Origin: Methylotenera sp.
GTDB lineage: Bacteria > Pseudomonadota > Gammaproteobacteria > Burkholderiales > Methylophilaceae
Direction: 5' to 3'
Length of the DNA: 34,125 bases
Assembly (NCBI GenBank): GCA_014378845.1
Contig: JACMNB010000006.1
Coordinates: 1-34,125, forward strand
Part shown: positions 1-8,132 of the stretch, piece after piece
Layout: each line of letters opens with the position of its first letter
How positions within the stretch are numbered: the stretch's first letter is position 1
The notes under the pieces: model-generated
The model's database searches: none
What the model was told of the DNA's origin: nothing
Seen by the model: the letters and a program-made list of their open reading frames with translations, nothing else
Translations under genes and position numbers: made by a program

Positions 1-472
1 CACCACGGCCAATGCCGCTGGCACCAGTACGCACTGTTTCTAAAATTGCGGATTTGTCTAAGCTTTCGATAAAAGCATCTAATTTACTGCCAGAGCCGGG
101 AAGCTCAATGGTAAAACTGCCATCTGCCACGTCGATAATACGGCCGCGAAAAATGTCGCACATGCGTTTCATTTCATCTCTAAAAGCGGGCGATGCCTTA
201 ACTTTTACCAGCATTAATTCGCGTTCGATATATTTACCATCGTTTAAATCCAGCACTTTAATGACGTCAATCAGCTTATTAAGCTGCTTAATAATTTGCT
301 CAATCACTTCGTCAGTGCCGCTGGTGACAATGGTCATGCGCGACATGGTTGCTTCTTCAGTTGGTGCAACGGTAAGCGATTCTATATTGTAACCGCGCGC
401 CGAAAATAACCCAGCCACGCGTGACAGCGCACCCGCTTCATTTTCCATTAACAGCGAGATAATGTGCTTCAT
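1..472 (-). CDS. ilvN: Acetolactate synthase small (regulatory) subunit, partial
   Basis: Regulatory subunit of acetohydroxyacid synthase, the first common enzyme of valine, leucine and isoleucine synthesis. It activates the large subunit and carries valine feedback control. I translated it by hand from ATG at 472: it begins MKHIISLLMENEAGALSRVA, which is the start of the N-terminal ACT domain (about residues 2-75), and continues through NIESLTVAPTEE to an ACT-like C-terminal half. The frame is open to the window edge for 157 codons. Family members are about 163 residues, so only a few C-terminal codons are missing. Its ATG overlaps the TGA of ilvB (ATGA, 472-469), so translation is probably coupled. 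In related bacteria ilvC follows, which would lie outside this window. Confidence 0.95.
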   Translation of the reverse strand, partial: MKHIISLLMENEAGALSRVAGLFSARGYNIESLTVAPTEEATMSRMTIVTSGTDEVIEQIIKQLNKLIDVIKVLDLNDGKYIERELMLVKVKASPAFRDEMKRMCDIFRGRIIDVADGSFTIELPGSGSKLDAFIESLDKSAILETVRTGASGIGRG

Positions 473-2313
473 GATCGTAACTCCACACCATTGGCATCTT
501 TACCTAAAATCATTTCTGAAATGCCAAGCCCGTTTTCTACCATGGGGAACACGTTTTCTTTTTGCTCGGTAATAAAATCCATAAATACAAACTTGCTTTT
601 CATGGCAAAGGCATCTTTTAACGCGCCTTCAACATCGCCAGGCTTGGTAATTTGCATGCCAACATGGCCGTAAGATTCGGCCAATTTAACAAAATCAGGC
701 AAGCTATCCATATACGATTCTGCGTATCTATCTGCGTAGAAAAACTCTTGCCATTGGCGCACCATGCCCAAATAGCGGTTATTAAGCAAAATTACTTTAA
801 TCGGCAGCCCGTATTGCGCGCAGGTAGAAAGCTCTTGAATATTCATTTGAATGCTGCCTTCGCCCGTTACGCAAGCCACATCTGCATGTTTATCGGCAAA
901 TTGGCAGCCCATAGCGTAAGGCAGACCAACACCCATGGTGCCAAGCCCGCCCGAGTTAATCCAACGGCGCGGTTTTTCAAACTTATAATATTGCGCAGCC
1001 CACATTTGGTGCTGGCCAACGTCGCTGGTTACATACGCATTTCCATTAGTGACTTCACACAATTTTTCAACCACGTATTGCGGCTTAATCACTAAGCTGG
1101 AGTTCTCGTACCTTCCTCCATGTACTTTGCGCCATTCATTAATTTGCGCCCACCAATCGGCAATATCAGGCTTTGATGCTATTTTTTCAGCCGCGAGCAA
1201 TTCGTTCATTTCAGCCAACACCGCTTGCACATGACCAACAATTGGCACATCAACTTTTACGCGTTTTGAAATGCTCGATGGATCAATATCGACATGAATA
1301 ATACTGCGTTTTTGACTTAAAAAATGCTTGGGGTTGCCAATCACGCGGTCATCAAAACGCGCGCCAACCGAGATTAACACATCGCAATGTTGCATCGCCA
1401 TATTGGCTTCATAACTGCCGTGCATGCCTAGCATGCCCACAAATTGCGCATCGCTGGCGGGGTAGCCGCCTAAGCCCATCAAGGTATTGGTGACAGGGTA
1501 GCCCAGCGCGCGCGCAAGTTTGACTAACTCTGATGCGCCGTCGCCTAAAACTAGGCCGCCGCCCGTGTAAATCATCGGCCGTTTGGCTTCAAGCAATAAT
1601 TTAAGCGCTTTTTTAATTTGCCCGCTATGGCCTTTTAACACAGGGCTATACGAGCGTAACTCTACCGTTTCAGGATAATGAAAACTGGTTTTATGTGCAG
1701 TAATATCTTTGGGAATATCTACCACTACAGGCCCAGGGCGGCCTGTCGCGGCAATATAGAACGCTTTTTTAATGGTAGCGGCAATATCACGCACATCTTT
1801 TACCAAAAAGTTGTGTTTTACACATGGCCGAGTAATGCCCACCATATCCACTTCTTGAAAGGCGTCTAGGCCAATTGCAGGCACAGGCACTTGGCCGCTG
1901 ATTACCACTAATGGCACCGAATCCATATACGCCGTGGCAATGCCAGTAATGGCATTGGTTGCGCCAGGGCCGCTGGTGACAAGCGCTACGCCCACTTCAC
2001 CAGTGGCACGGCTAAAGCCATCTGCCGCATGCACAGCTGCTTGCTCGTGACGCACCAAAATGTGCTTAAAGCCATTTTGCTTATAAATTTCATCGTAAAT
2101 GTGCAGCACCGCGCCGCCAGGGTAGCCAAACACAAATTTGACTTTTTCGGCATTTAAACAGCGAATCACAATCTCTGCGCCACTTATTTCGTGAGTAGAT
2201 TTTTTGTGCGAATCGGCAATGCCGATGCTATTGGCAGCGCTTTCAGCTTGGGTTTGAGCGCTAACAGGATTAGGTTTAGCGTTTTTTGACGGTGTTGCCA
2301 TAAAACCTTGCAT
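469..2313 (-). CDS. ilvB: Acetolactate synthase large (catalytic) subunit
   Basis: ThDP-dependent catalytic subunit. It condenses two pyruvates to acetolactate, or pyruvate with 2-ketobutyrate to acetohydroxybutyrate. Visible elements are the ThDP-activating glutamate in RHEQAAVHAADG (E90), the FAD/central domain (about 220-370), and the C-terminal ThDP motif GEGS (484-487) ending in NN (511-512). The motif has GEG instead of GDG; I recall this variant from other betaproteobacteria and pseudomonads, so it is not a sign of inactivity. At 614 residues it is longer than the usual 560-590 because of a roughly 40-residue polar N-terminal extension. A second ATG at 2301 (residue 5) has AAGG four bases upstream and may be the true start. 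The gene overlaps ilvN by four bases. Confidence 0.96.
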   Translation of the reverse strand: MQGFMATPSKNAKPNPVSAQTQAESAANSIGIADSHKKSTHEISGAEIVIRCLNAEKVKFVFGYPGGAVLHIYDEIYKQNGFKHILVRHEQAAVHAADGFSRATGEVGVALVTSGPGATNAITGIATAYMDSVPLVVISGQVPVPAIGLDAFQEVDMVGITRPCVKHNFLVKDVRDIAATIKKAFYIAATGRPGPVVVDIPKDITAHKTSFHYPETVELRSYSPVLKGHSGQIKKALKLLLEAKRPMIYTGGGLVLGDGASELVKLARALGYPVTNTLMGLGGYPASDAQFVGMLGMHGSYEANMAMQHCDVLISVGARFDDRVIGNPKHFLSQKRSIIHVDIDPSSISKRVKVDVPIVGHVQAVLAEMNELLAAEKIASKPDIADWWAQINEWRKVHGGRYENSSLVIKPQYVVEKLCEVTNGNAYVTSDVGQHQMWAAQYYKFEKPRRWINSGGLGTMGVGLPYAMGCQFADKHADVACVTGEGSIQMNIQELSTCAQYGLPIKVILLNNRYLGMVRQWQEFFYADRYAESYMDSLPDFVKLAESYGHVGMQITKPGDVEGALKDAFAMKSKFVFMDFITEQKENVFPMVENGLGISEMILGKDANGVELRS

Positions 2314-2338
2314 TAAATGATGAATAATTGAACCCTAA

Positions 2339-2367
2339 ACATTAACCGTTTAGCGGCATTTGGTCAA
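2339..2367 (-). promoter_or_regulatory. Candidate sigma-70 promoter for ilvBN
   Basis: On the minus strand TTGACC (2367-2362) is followed after 17 bases by TAATGT (2344-2339). The -35 matches 5 of 6 consensus positions and the -10 only 3 of 6. Transcription would begin near 2332, about 20 bases before the ilvB start. I see no leader peptide rich in Leu, Val or Ile codons in the 157-base gap, so classical attenuation is not supported. Confidence 0.35.
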
Positions 2368-2470
2368 GGTTAGCGGCTTTTAATCCCACCCAAAATCAGC
2401 AAAAATCAAGGGTAGGTGAGTTAAGTTTGTTTATTTGTGCAGAAAGTCGGATCAAAGTTAATGAGTCAAT

Positions 2471-4252
2471 TTACTGATCTAAGGGCGGCGCTACTTTTAG
2501 CAACTCCTCAATCGTGGTTGTGCCAGCCGCCACTTTTTCAGCGCCATTAAGCATCAAAGGTTGCATGCCTTCTTGATAAGCTAAATTTCTTAATTGCAAT
2601 AAATCAGTTTCTGGTTTGATAAGTTTTCGTAATTTTTGCGTGATGGTGAGCATTTCGTAAATACCGCTTCGGCCGCGGTAGCCCGTGTTGCGGCAATCAA
2701 TACAGCCAACCGCTTTCATCACGCTGGCGGGTTTTGCGGCTTTAAATGGGTGGGTGATAGAAGCCCATTCTGCATCAGTAATTTCGTGCGGCTCTTTACA
2801 AACTGCACATAGCGTGCGCACCAAGCGCTGCGCCATAATGCCCAGAACAGAAGAGTGAATTAAATAAGCTGGTACGCCTAAATCAAGCAGCCGCGTAATT
2901 GCAGAAGGCGCGTCGTTGGTGTGCAGCGTTGATAGCACCAAATGGCCAGTCAGCGCGGCTTGAATCGCCATATCAGCCGTTTCAATATCGCGAATTTCAC
3001 CCACCATAATAATGTCGGGGTCTTGGCGCATCAACGTGCGAATGCCATCGGCAAAAGTGAGGCCAATATTCGTCGTTACTTGCATTTGGTTAAAGGCAGG
3101 CTCTACCATTTCGATCGGGTCTTCTACCGTGCTGACATTCACTTCTGGCGTGGCGAGCTGTTTAAGTGTGGAATATAAAGTTGTCGTTTTGCCAGAACCA
3201 GTGGGGCCAGTCACCAAAATAATACCATTGGGCGACGCCGTCCACTGCGCCCATAAATCGGCTTGTTTTTGCGAGAATCCTAGCTGAATAAAATCTTGTA
3301 CGATGACGTCGGGCGTAAAAATCCGCATCACCAATTTCTCGCCAAACGCGGTTGGCATGGTGGATAAGCGCAGCTCAATCTCGGTGCCATCCGCGCTTAA
3401 GGTTTTAATACGACCATCTTGCGGGCGGCGTTTTTCAACCATATCCATACGGCCCAGCAGTTTGATGCGGCTCGTGATGGCATTCATAATATTACTCGGC
3501 AATTGATACACTTGATGCAGTATGCCGTCGATTCTAAAGCGCATCATGCCCGTGCCGCGGCGTGGCTCTAGGTGAATATCGCTGGCGCGCTGTTCAAACG
3601 CATATTTAAATAGCCAGTCCACAATATTGACAACATGTTGCTCGTTGGCATCTAAGTTTTTATCTTTGCCAAGTTCAACCAATTGCTCAAAGTTTTGCAC
3701 GCCGACAATTTGGCCCGCCTTGGCCGTGTTGGCCGAGCTAATAGAATGCGCCAAACTATAAATTTCGGGTAGATAACGGCTTATTTCTAGAGGATTAGCG
3801 ATAACTAATTTAATGCGCATACCTAAAATACGCTCTAAATCGGGAATCCAGTCAGCATGATACGGATCGGCCGTAGCAATGGTTGCCTCGCCGCCTTTGG
3901 CCGAAATCGGCATGATTCTAAGTCTCTCGGCATAAGCTTTGGATACCATTTGCGCGGCAGAAGTAAAGTCGAGTTTCAGCGGATCGATATGGTAGAACTC
4001 AAGCCCAGCTTGGCCTGCCAGCCAGCGTGATAAAAAATCCGCGTTCATCACTTTGTGCGGTGCGCGAAAATCTTTCCATTTTTGTTCGCCAACAATAATA
4101 ATTGGATGCAAGTTGCTGCTATCCATTTTACGGTCTTTATACAGCTTTTCGGCTTCAGCTTTATCTAATCTGCCATCGTTTACCAGCATGCGCAATAAGT
4201 CGCCCAAGCTCAATTTGGTTTTTGGTTTTAAAATATTGGTCGTTTTAGTCAT
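2471..4252 (-). CDS. GspE/PilB-family assembly ATPase (type II secretion or type IV pilus)
   Basis: Cytoplasmic secretion ATPase of 593 residues that would power a type II secretion or pilus-like machine. An N-terminal MshEN/GspE-N-type region covers about residues 65-170. The ATPase core has Walker A GPTGSGKTT (349-357), the Asp box VEDPIE (376-381), Walker B DPDIIMVGEIRD (411-422) and the His box TGHLVLSTLHTN (435-446). Four cysteines in two CxxC pairs (C482, C485, C517, C520) form the GspE/PilB zinc site. This marks it as an assembly rather than a retraction ATPase, unlike PilT and PilU at 15328-17552. No gspF, pilC or pilin gene is adjacent, so its partner machine cannot be told from context. 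It lies 84 bases downstream of nadC on the same strand. Confidence 0.9.
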   Translation of the reverse strand: MTKTTNILKPKTKLSLGDLLRMLVNDGRLDKAEAEKLYKDRKMDSSNLHPIIIVGEQKWKDFRAPHKVMNADFLSRWLAGQAGLEFYHIDPLKLDFTSAAQMVSKAYAERLRIMPISAKGGEATIATADPYHADWIPDLERILGMRIKLVIANPLEISRYLPEIYSLAHSISSANTAKAGQIVGVQNFEQLVELGKDKNLDANEQHVVNIVDWLFKYAFEQRASDIHLEPRRGTGMMRFRIDGILHQVYQLPSNIMNAITSRIKLLGRMDMVEKRRPQDGRIKTLSADGTEIELRLSTMPTAFGEKLVMRIFTPDVIVQDFIQLGFSQKQADLWAQWTASPNGIILVTGPTGSGKTTTLYSTLKQLATPEVNVSTVEDPIEMVEPAFNQMQVTTNIGLTFADGIRTLMRQDPDIIMVGEIRDIETADMAIQAALTGHLVLSTLHTNDAPSAITRLLDLGVPAYLIHSSVLGIMAQRLVRTLCAVCKEPHEITDAEWASITHPFKAAKPASVMKAVGCIDCRNTGYRGRSGIYEMLTITQKLRKLIKPETDLLQLRNLAYQEGMQPLMLNGAEKVAAGTTTIEELLKVAPPLDQ

Positions 4253-4336
4253 CGTGGTTTTAGGTAGTGTTTATAAACTAGCGATTTTAAAGTTCCGCCC
4301 TAAAAATTTATTTTAATTCAATCAGTTACAGGCATA

Positions 4337-5218
4337 TTATTTGATACGCATCGATAAATCAATGGCGCAAATATTTTTAGTAAGCGCGCCAATTGAGATG
4401 CGATTTATACCAGTCAGCGCAATCGCGCGTACCGAGCTTAAATCAACATTGCCAGAGGCCTCAAGCAAGGCGCGGCCATTGGTGAGCTTAACCGCTTCTC
4501 GCATGTCGGGAATGCTAAAGTTATCCAGCAAAATACTGGTTGCGCCCGCGGCTAAAGCCTGTTGCAGCTCACCACAATTTTCTACCTCAATTTGAATGCT
4601 GGTATTGCTATTGAGTTTTGACGCTTGCGCCAAGGCCGCTGCAATACTGCCGGCAGCGGCAATATGGTTTTCTTTAATTAAAATGCCGTCATATAAAGCC
4701 AACCGTTGATTACTGCCGCCGCCCACAGTTACCGCATATTTTTGCGCTAAACGTAAGCCAGGTATGGTTTTGCGCGTGTCTAAAATATCGACTTTAGTGC
4801 CAGATGCCGCCAACACATATTGGCGTGTGTGCGTTGCCACGGCAGACAGCAGTTGCAAAAAATTAAGCGCAGTACGCTCGGCAGTTAACAAAGCGCGCGC
4901 ATTGCCGCTAATTTTGCATAGCAATTGGTTGGCTGCAACTTTTTCACCTTCGTTAACTAACCATTTGATTTTAATATCTTTATTCACATGGTGAAAACAC
5001 GCTTCAAGCCAATCGATGCCACATATAATGGCATTTTGGCGCGAGATAATGGTGGCTTCTGCGGTATTTTCTTCAGGAATCAGCAAAGCGGTTAAATCGC
5101 CACTGCCAATATCTTCTAACATGGCAGTAAACACGGTTTGGTTGACTAAATCGGTAAACGCATTTGATCCGCGTGGATATTGTTGGGTAAATAGAGCCGC
5201 TGATTTAGATGTATGCAT
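4337..5218 (-). CDS. nadC: Nicotinate-nucleotide pyrophosphorylase (carboxylating)
   Basis: Quinolinate phosphoribosyltransferase: quinolinate plus PRPP gives nicotinate mononucleotide, pyrophosphate and CO2 in de novo NAD synthesis. At 293 residues it matches E. coli NadC (297). Family motifs are ERTALNFLQ (114-122), DTRKTIPGLR (147-156), GGGSNQR (166-172) and KENH (182-185), which contribute the basic substrate-binding residues. Start choice: ATG at 5218 places the conserved LEDIGSGDLT segment about 35 residues in, as in relatives. There is no Shine-Dalgarno sequence. Instead a perfect TATAAT lies exactly six bases upstream, so the transcript may be leaderless. It is divergent from the glutathione S-transferase gene, and both may use the same palindromic -10. 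Confidence 0.95.
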   Translation of the reverse strand: MHTSKSAALFTQQYPRGSNAFTDLVNQTVFTAMLEDIGSGDLTALLIPEENTAEATIISRQNAIICGIDWLEACFHHVNKDIKIKWLVNEGEKVAANQLLCKISGNARALLTAERTALNFLQLLSAVATHTRQYVLAASGTKVDILDTRKTIPGLRLAQKYAVTVGGGSNQRLALYDGILIKENHIAAAGSIAAALAQASKLNSNTSIQIEVENCGELQQALAAGATSILLDNFSIPDMREAVKLTNGRALLEASGNVDLSSVRAIALTGINRISIGALTKNICAIDLSMRIK

Positions 5219-5232
5219 AATTGCATTATAAT
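5204..5232 (+). promoter_or_regulatory. Sigma-70 promoter of the GST gene, -10 palindromic and possibly shared with nadC
   Basis: TTTAGA (5204-5209), a 17-base spacer and a perfect TATAAT (5227-5232) point rightward. Transcription would begin near 5239, 27 bases before the GST start at 5266. The sequence ATTATAAT (5225-5232) is its own reverse complement, so the same bases present TATAAT on the minus strand (5230-5225), six bases before the nadC ATG. The minus strand has no clear -35. Confidence 0.55.
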
Positions 5233-5265
5233 GCAGATAGCCATTTAAAAAAGCACCCTAACACC

Positions 5266-5889
5266 ATGAAACTTTTACATACGCCTAACAGCCCCTATGC
5301 CCGAAAAGTACGCATTGTTGCGCTCGAAAAACACATTGATTTAGAGCTGCAAGAAGTGGTGCTGGCCGACCCCGCTTGCATCGTGAGCAACCACAACCCG
5401 CTTGGAAAAGTGCCGGTATTAATTTTGGATGATGGCGATAATCTATATGATTCACGCGTGATAGTGGAATATTTAGATAACCGCGCACCTGGCAAGCATT
5501 TGATTCCACAAGACAACACCAGCAAAATTGCCACCCGCCGCTGGGAGGCGCTGAGCGATGGCATTGCCGACGCGGCTATTGCCGCCATGCTAGAAGGTCG
5601 CCGACCGTCAGAGCAGCAATCACAAGCGATTATTGATAGGCAACTTCAAAAAGTCATGCGCGGTTTAGAAGTGCTTAATTTAGATATTACCAAGAAAAAA
5701 TGGTGCGTAAATGAGACCTTTAGCTTGGCCGATATTGCGCTGGGCTGTATGTTGGGTTATGTGGATTTGCGCTTTAAGCACTTGCCATCTAATCCAGAAT
5801 CATGGCAAGATAAATACCCGAATTTGGCCAAGCACTATGGCATTTTGGTGAAGCGGCCTAGTTTTAAAATGACAATGCCGATTCCTTAA
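5266..5889 (+). CDS. Glutathione S-transferase family protein (YibF-like)
   Basis: Cytosolic GST-fold protein of 207 residues. The N-terminal thioredoxin-like half begins MKLLHTPNSPYARKVRI, with the SPYARK segment at the usual glutathione-binding position. It continues with the cis-proline segment GKVPVL and the glutathione-contact DSRVI; the helical C-terminal half has FSLADIAL. Start choice: an upstream in-frame TTG at 5221 overlaps the -10 promoter element, so ATG at 5266 is preferred; it also aligns with E. coli YibF. Substrate is unknown. The gene stands alone, divergent from nadC. Confidence 0.85.
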   Translation: MKLLHTPNSPYARKVRIVALEKHIDLELQEVVLADPACIVSNHNPLGKVPVLILDDGDNLYDSRVIVEYLDNRAPGKHLIPQDNTSKIATRRWEALSDGIADAAIAAMLEGRRPSEQQSQAIIDRQLQKVMRGLEVLNLDITKKKWCVNETFSLADIALGCMLGYVDLRFKHLPSNPESWQDKYPNLAKHYGILVKRPSFKMTMPIP

Positions 5890-5986
5890 TATTTTTCATG
5901 CAATAAGCATGCGTGAAATTTAAATTGTTCTGCAAACTTTATGGATGCTGGCTTGCAGAGCTTCGAAATGAGGTGAGCTTTAAAAT

Positions 5987-6331
5987 ATGCTTAAATTGAA
6001 TGCTTTTTATACACTACCGGATTTATTTGCATTAGTAAAAACTAAGTGCGAAAGAGACGTTGATTACAGTATTTACTGGCTAGATAATGCGCCCGACCCA
6101 ACCTTGCAAGACCGGGTGTTTGTTGCTGCGCCAGTGGATGTAGATGATGAGGACAATGAGGCTTTTCCACAAATAGTAAATGACAATGGCTTTTGGTATT
6201 TTTGCTCGGATGAGAATATTCAAGATGTGATTGATGTGGCTATTGACCAAAAACCAAATGCTAGCGATGAAGAGCAGCTAAAGTGTTTGGATTACTATTT
6301 AAAACGCGATACATTTTTAGATTTGGCTTAA
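5987..6331 (+). CDS. Hypothetical 114-residue acidic protein
   Basis: I do not recognise the family with confidence. The protein is small, soluble and very acidic, beginning MLKLNAFYTLPDLFALVKTK, with an Asp/Glu-rich middle (DVDDEDNE) and an aromatic GFWYFCSDENIQDVIDVA segment. There is no signal peptide or membrane segment. A good ribosome-binding site, GAGGTGAG (5970-5977), lies nine bases before ATG, which supports real expression. It follows the GST gene by 97 bases and is followed by a 10-bp hairpin, then a repeat-rich gap. The look resembles small cytoplasmic single-domain proteins of immunity or stress type, but this is impression only. Confidence 0.65.
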   Translation: MLKLNAFYTLPDLFALVKTKCERDVDYSIYWLDNAPDPTLQDRVFVAAPVDVDDEDNEAFPQIVNDNGFWYFCSDENIQDVIDVAIDQKPNASDEEQLKCLDYYLKRDTFLDLA

Positions 6332-6348
6332 ATTTTTAACCAAGTAGA

Positions 6349-6376
6349 GTGTGCAAATTGATTTTTATTTGCACAC
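6349..6376 (+). terminator. Hairpin after the 114-residue gene, possible terminator
   Basis: A perfect 10-bp inverted repeat, GTGTGCAAAT (6349-6358) and ATTTGCACAC (6367-6376), encloses an 8-base loop 18 bases after the stop codon. The downstream run is only CGCTTATTT, so termination efficiency is uncertain. Confidence 0.45.
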
Positions 6377-6690
6377 CGCTTATTTATGTAAATATTTATT
6401 TTTCGCCTCTAAGCCAAGCATTTTATTTTGCTTAGTCCTTGCATAAAGTACCCAAAAAAAAAGATACCCCCTGCCACGGCCTTCAAATTCCCTGCGCTTC
6501 TCGCCAAAGCAGGCGGCTGCGGAACTCGGGCTTGCAACACTCTTAAGACCGCAAGGGTCTTCCCCAACCTCGCTAAGCGCTAAAGCGCTAAGTCGGTTGT
6601 GACAGTCCTCGCCGAAAACTCCTGCTTTGTCTACGATGCTCGGCACGGCAGCAGGGCATTTAAAGTCAACACCATGCGAATGCTAGGGCT
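6377..6690. repeat. Gene-free stretch with structured, repeat-like sequence
   Basis: About 310 bases between the hairpin and the REP pair. The minus strand has an 88-codon open frame (6646-6380), but its product looks like translated intergenic repeat and has no plausible start signal. Visible structures are AGACC/GGTCT with a 5-base loop (6546-6560), a near-palindrome around CTAAGCGCTAAAGCGCTAAG (6573-6592), and an A-run at 6452-6460. I recall similar blocks recurring between genes in related betaproteobacteria, but this is memory, not a search. No promoter or conserved RNA was identified. Confidence 0.35.
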
Positions 6691-6746
6691 GTAGGAGCGC
6701 AATTAATTGCGCGAAAAAGGCTTTGCGATTTAAAAATCGCTCCTAC
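6691..6746. repeat. Inverted pair of REP-like units (BIME-like)
   Basis: A rightward unit begins GTAGGAGCG at 6691 and folds on GCGCAATTAATTGCGC (6697-6712). A leftward unit begins GTAGGAGCG at 6746 on the minus strand and folds on GCGATTTTTAAATCGC. The shared GTAG head with a GC-ended palindrome is the layout of REP elements mobilised by RAYT (TnpA-REP) transposases. The head-to-head arrangement corresponds to a BIME. No RAYT gene is in the window. Confidence 0.6.
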
Positions 6747-6769
6747 CAAATCAAAATCCCTCAAATTCC

Positions 6770-6846
6770 GTCATTCTGAGCGTAGTGAAGAATCCAGAAG
6801 TTCGGTTGGTGCTAAAAGCTGGATTCTTCGCTGCGCTCAGAATGAC
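6770..6846. repeat. Long GTCATTCTGAG inverted repeat
   Basis: Two 28-base arms, 6770-6797 and 6819-6846, are reverse complements at 26 of 28 positions around a 21-base loop. The two differences give G-U pairs in one RNA orientation, so the stem would stay intact. Sequence beginning GTCATTCTGAGCG is, from memory, a widespread intergenic repeat of proteobacteria. It lies downstream of mnmA (minus) and could stabilise or end that transcript, but there is no U-run. Confidence 0.65.
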
Positions 6847-6951
6847 AAATAAGAGGTGCCTTCAGGCTAATATCCATGGGGCTCTCAGAGCAGCTATTTT
6901 TTACATTAATTTATTTAAATAGCAGCAGCAATTATTCCGCCAAACATACTT

Positions 6952-8046
6952 TTAAATCGCGGCGGTGATAATGCCGCCACCTAAGCAAACATTACTCTCA
7001 TACACCACGGCGCTTTGCCCTGGCGTCACTGCCCATTGTTTTTGGCCAAATTTTACGGTAACGTTTGTTTTGTCCAGCGCATCAATTTCGCACGGTGCAT
7101 CAGGCTGGCGGTAACGCGTTTTGGCGGCATACACCCAGTTGGTGATTGGGTCTTCTTCGTCAATCCATGTGAGTTGGCTGGCGGTTAAGCCGTCGCTTTG
7201 CAACAGCGGGTGTTCATGGCCTTGCACCACAATTAGCTCGTTTGCTGCCATATCTTTAGCAGCCACAAACCACGGCTCGCCATTGCTGTCGCGGCTGCCG
7301 CCTATTTTTAAGCCTTGGCGTTGACCCAGCGTGTGATACATTAAGCCGTCGTGCGTGCCGACTAACTTGCCTTCTGGCGTTTTAATATCACCGGGTTTTT
7401 TTGGTAAATATTGACTTAAAAATTCTTGAAAAGGCCGCTCGCCAATAAAGCAAATACCCGTACTGTCTTTTTTGTCATGGTTGATTAAGCCCGCTTGTTG
7501 TGCCATTTCTCGCACTTCACGTTTTAGTAATTTTCCTAATGGAAACAGGGTTTTACTTAATTGTGCTTGATTTAGGCGATACAAAAAGTAGCTTTGATCT
7601 TTGCTGCCGTCGTCGGCTTTCATCAGCTGAAAAAGCCCAGGTTTTAGCGGGTTTTCGCGCACTTGCGCATAGTGGCCAGTGGCGATTAAATCGGCGCCCA
7701 AGCTCATGGCGTGGTCTAAAAACGCTTTAAATTTAATCTCGGCATTGCATAAAATATCGGGGTTTGGCGTGCGGCCAGCCTCGTATTCGCTTAAAAAGTT
7801 GGCAAACACGCGGTCTTTGTATTCTTTACTAAAATTAACCGCTTCAATATCAATGCCAATTTTGTCGGCAATCGATACCGCGTCGATTAAATCTTGCTTG
7901 GATGCACAATATTCATCATCGTCGTCATCTTCCCAATTTTTCATAAACAGGCCGACCACGTCGTAACCTTGTTGTTTTAATAGTAGCGCTGTTACGCTAG
8001 AATCTACGCCGCCAGAAAGTCCTACAACTACCTTTTTTTTACTCAT
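6952..8046 (-). CDS. mnmA: tRNA-specific 2-thiouridylase MnmA
   Basis: ATP-dependent enzyme that puts sulfur on C2 of wobble uridine 34 in tRNA-Lys, -Glu and -Gln, with sulfur delivered by a Tus-type relay. The PP-loop SGGVDSS is at residues 11-17. Catalytic cysteines are C100 (NPDILCN) and C199 ([10 protein letters not shown]), matching E. coli C102 and C199. The 364-residue length is normal, and the C-terminal beta-barrel domain ends intact. ATG at 8046 has AAGGAT seven bases upstream. It follows nudJ on the same strand, the pairing seen in E. coli (mnmA-nudJ), with an 86-base gap filled by a folded repeat. Confidence 0.97.
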   Translation of the reverse strand: MSKKKVVVGLSGGVDSSVTALLLKQQGYDVVGLFMKNWEDDDDDEYCASKQDLIDAVSIADKIGIDIEAVNFSKEYKDRVFANFLSEYEAGRTPNPDILCNAEIKFKAFLDHAMSLGADLIATGHYAQVRENPLKPGLFQLMKADDGSKDQSYFLYRLNQAQLSKTLFPLGKLLKREVREMAQQAGLINHDKKDSTGICFIGERPFQEFLSQYLPKKPGDIKTPEGKLVGTHDGLMYHTLGQRQGLKIGGSRDSNGEPWFVAAKDMAANELIVVQGHEHPLLQSDGLTASQLTWIDEEDPITNWVYAAKTRYRQPDAPCEIDALDKTNVTVKFGQKQWAVTPGQSAVVYESNVCLGGGIITAAI

Positions 8047-8063
8047 AAAATTTAATCCTTTTT

Positions 8064-8128
8064 GTCATGCTGAAATCGATTCAGCATCTTGGTAAAGCGA
8101 CTAGATTGCGGGTCAAGCCCACAATGAC
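8064..8128. repeat. GTCAT...ATGAC folded repeat between nudJ and mnmA
   Basis: The element begins GTCAT (8064) and ends ATGAC (8128). Inside, ATGCTGAA (8067-8074) pairs with TTCAGCAT (8080-8087), and a second stem pairs ATTGCGGG with CCCACAAT (8105-8125) with one C-A mismatch. The ends match those of the 6770-6846 element, so the two may belong to one repeat family. Its place inside a transcription unit suggests a processing or partial termination site. Confidence 0.5.
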
Positions 8129-8132
8129 AGCT

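Noticed and set aside
2314-2470. Leucine/valine/isoleucine attenuator leader before ilvB
   Set aside because: No short frame rich in branched-chain codons and no terminator hairpin with a T-run were found.
5929-5959. TCTGCAA/TTGCAGA inverted repeat between the GST gene and the 114-residue gene
   Set aside because: Only 7 bp with a 17-base loop; likely chance.
6380-6646. 88-codon minus-strand open frame
   Set aside because: No ribosome-binding site, odd composition, and it lies in a palindrome-rich block; it reads like translated intergenic repeat.
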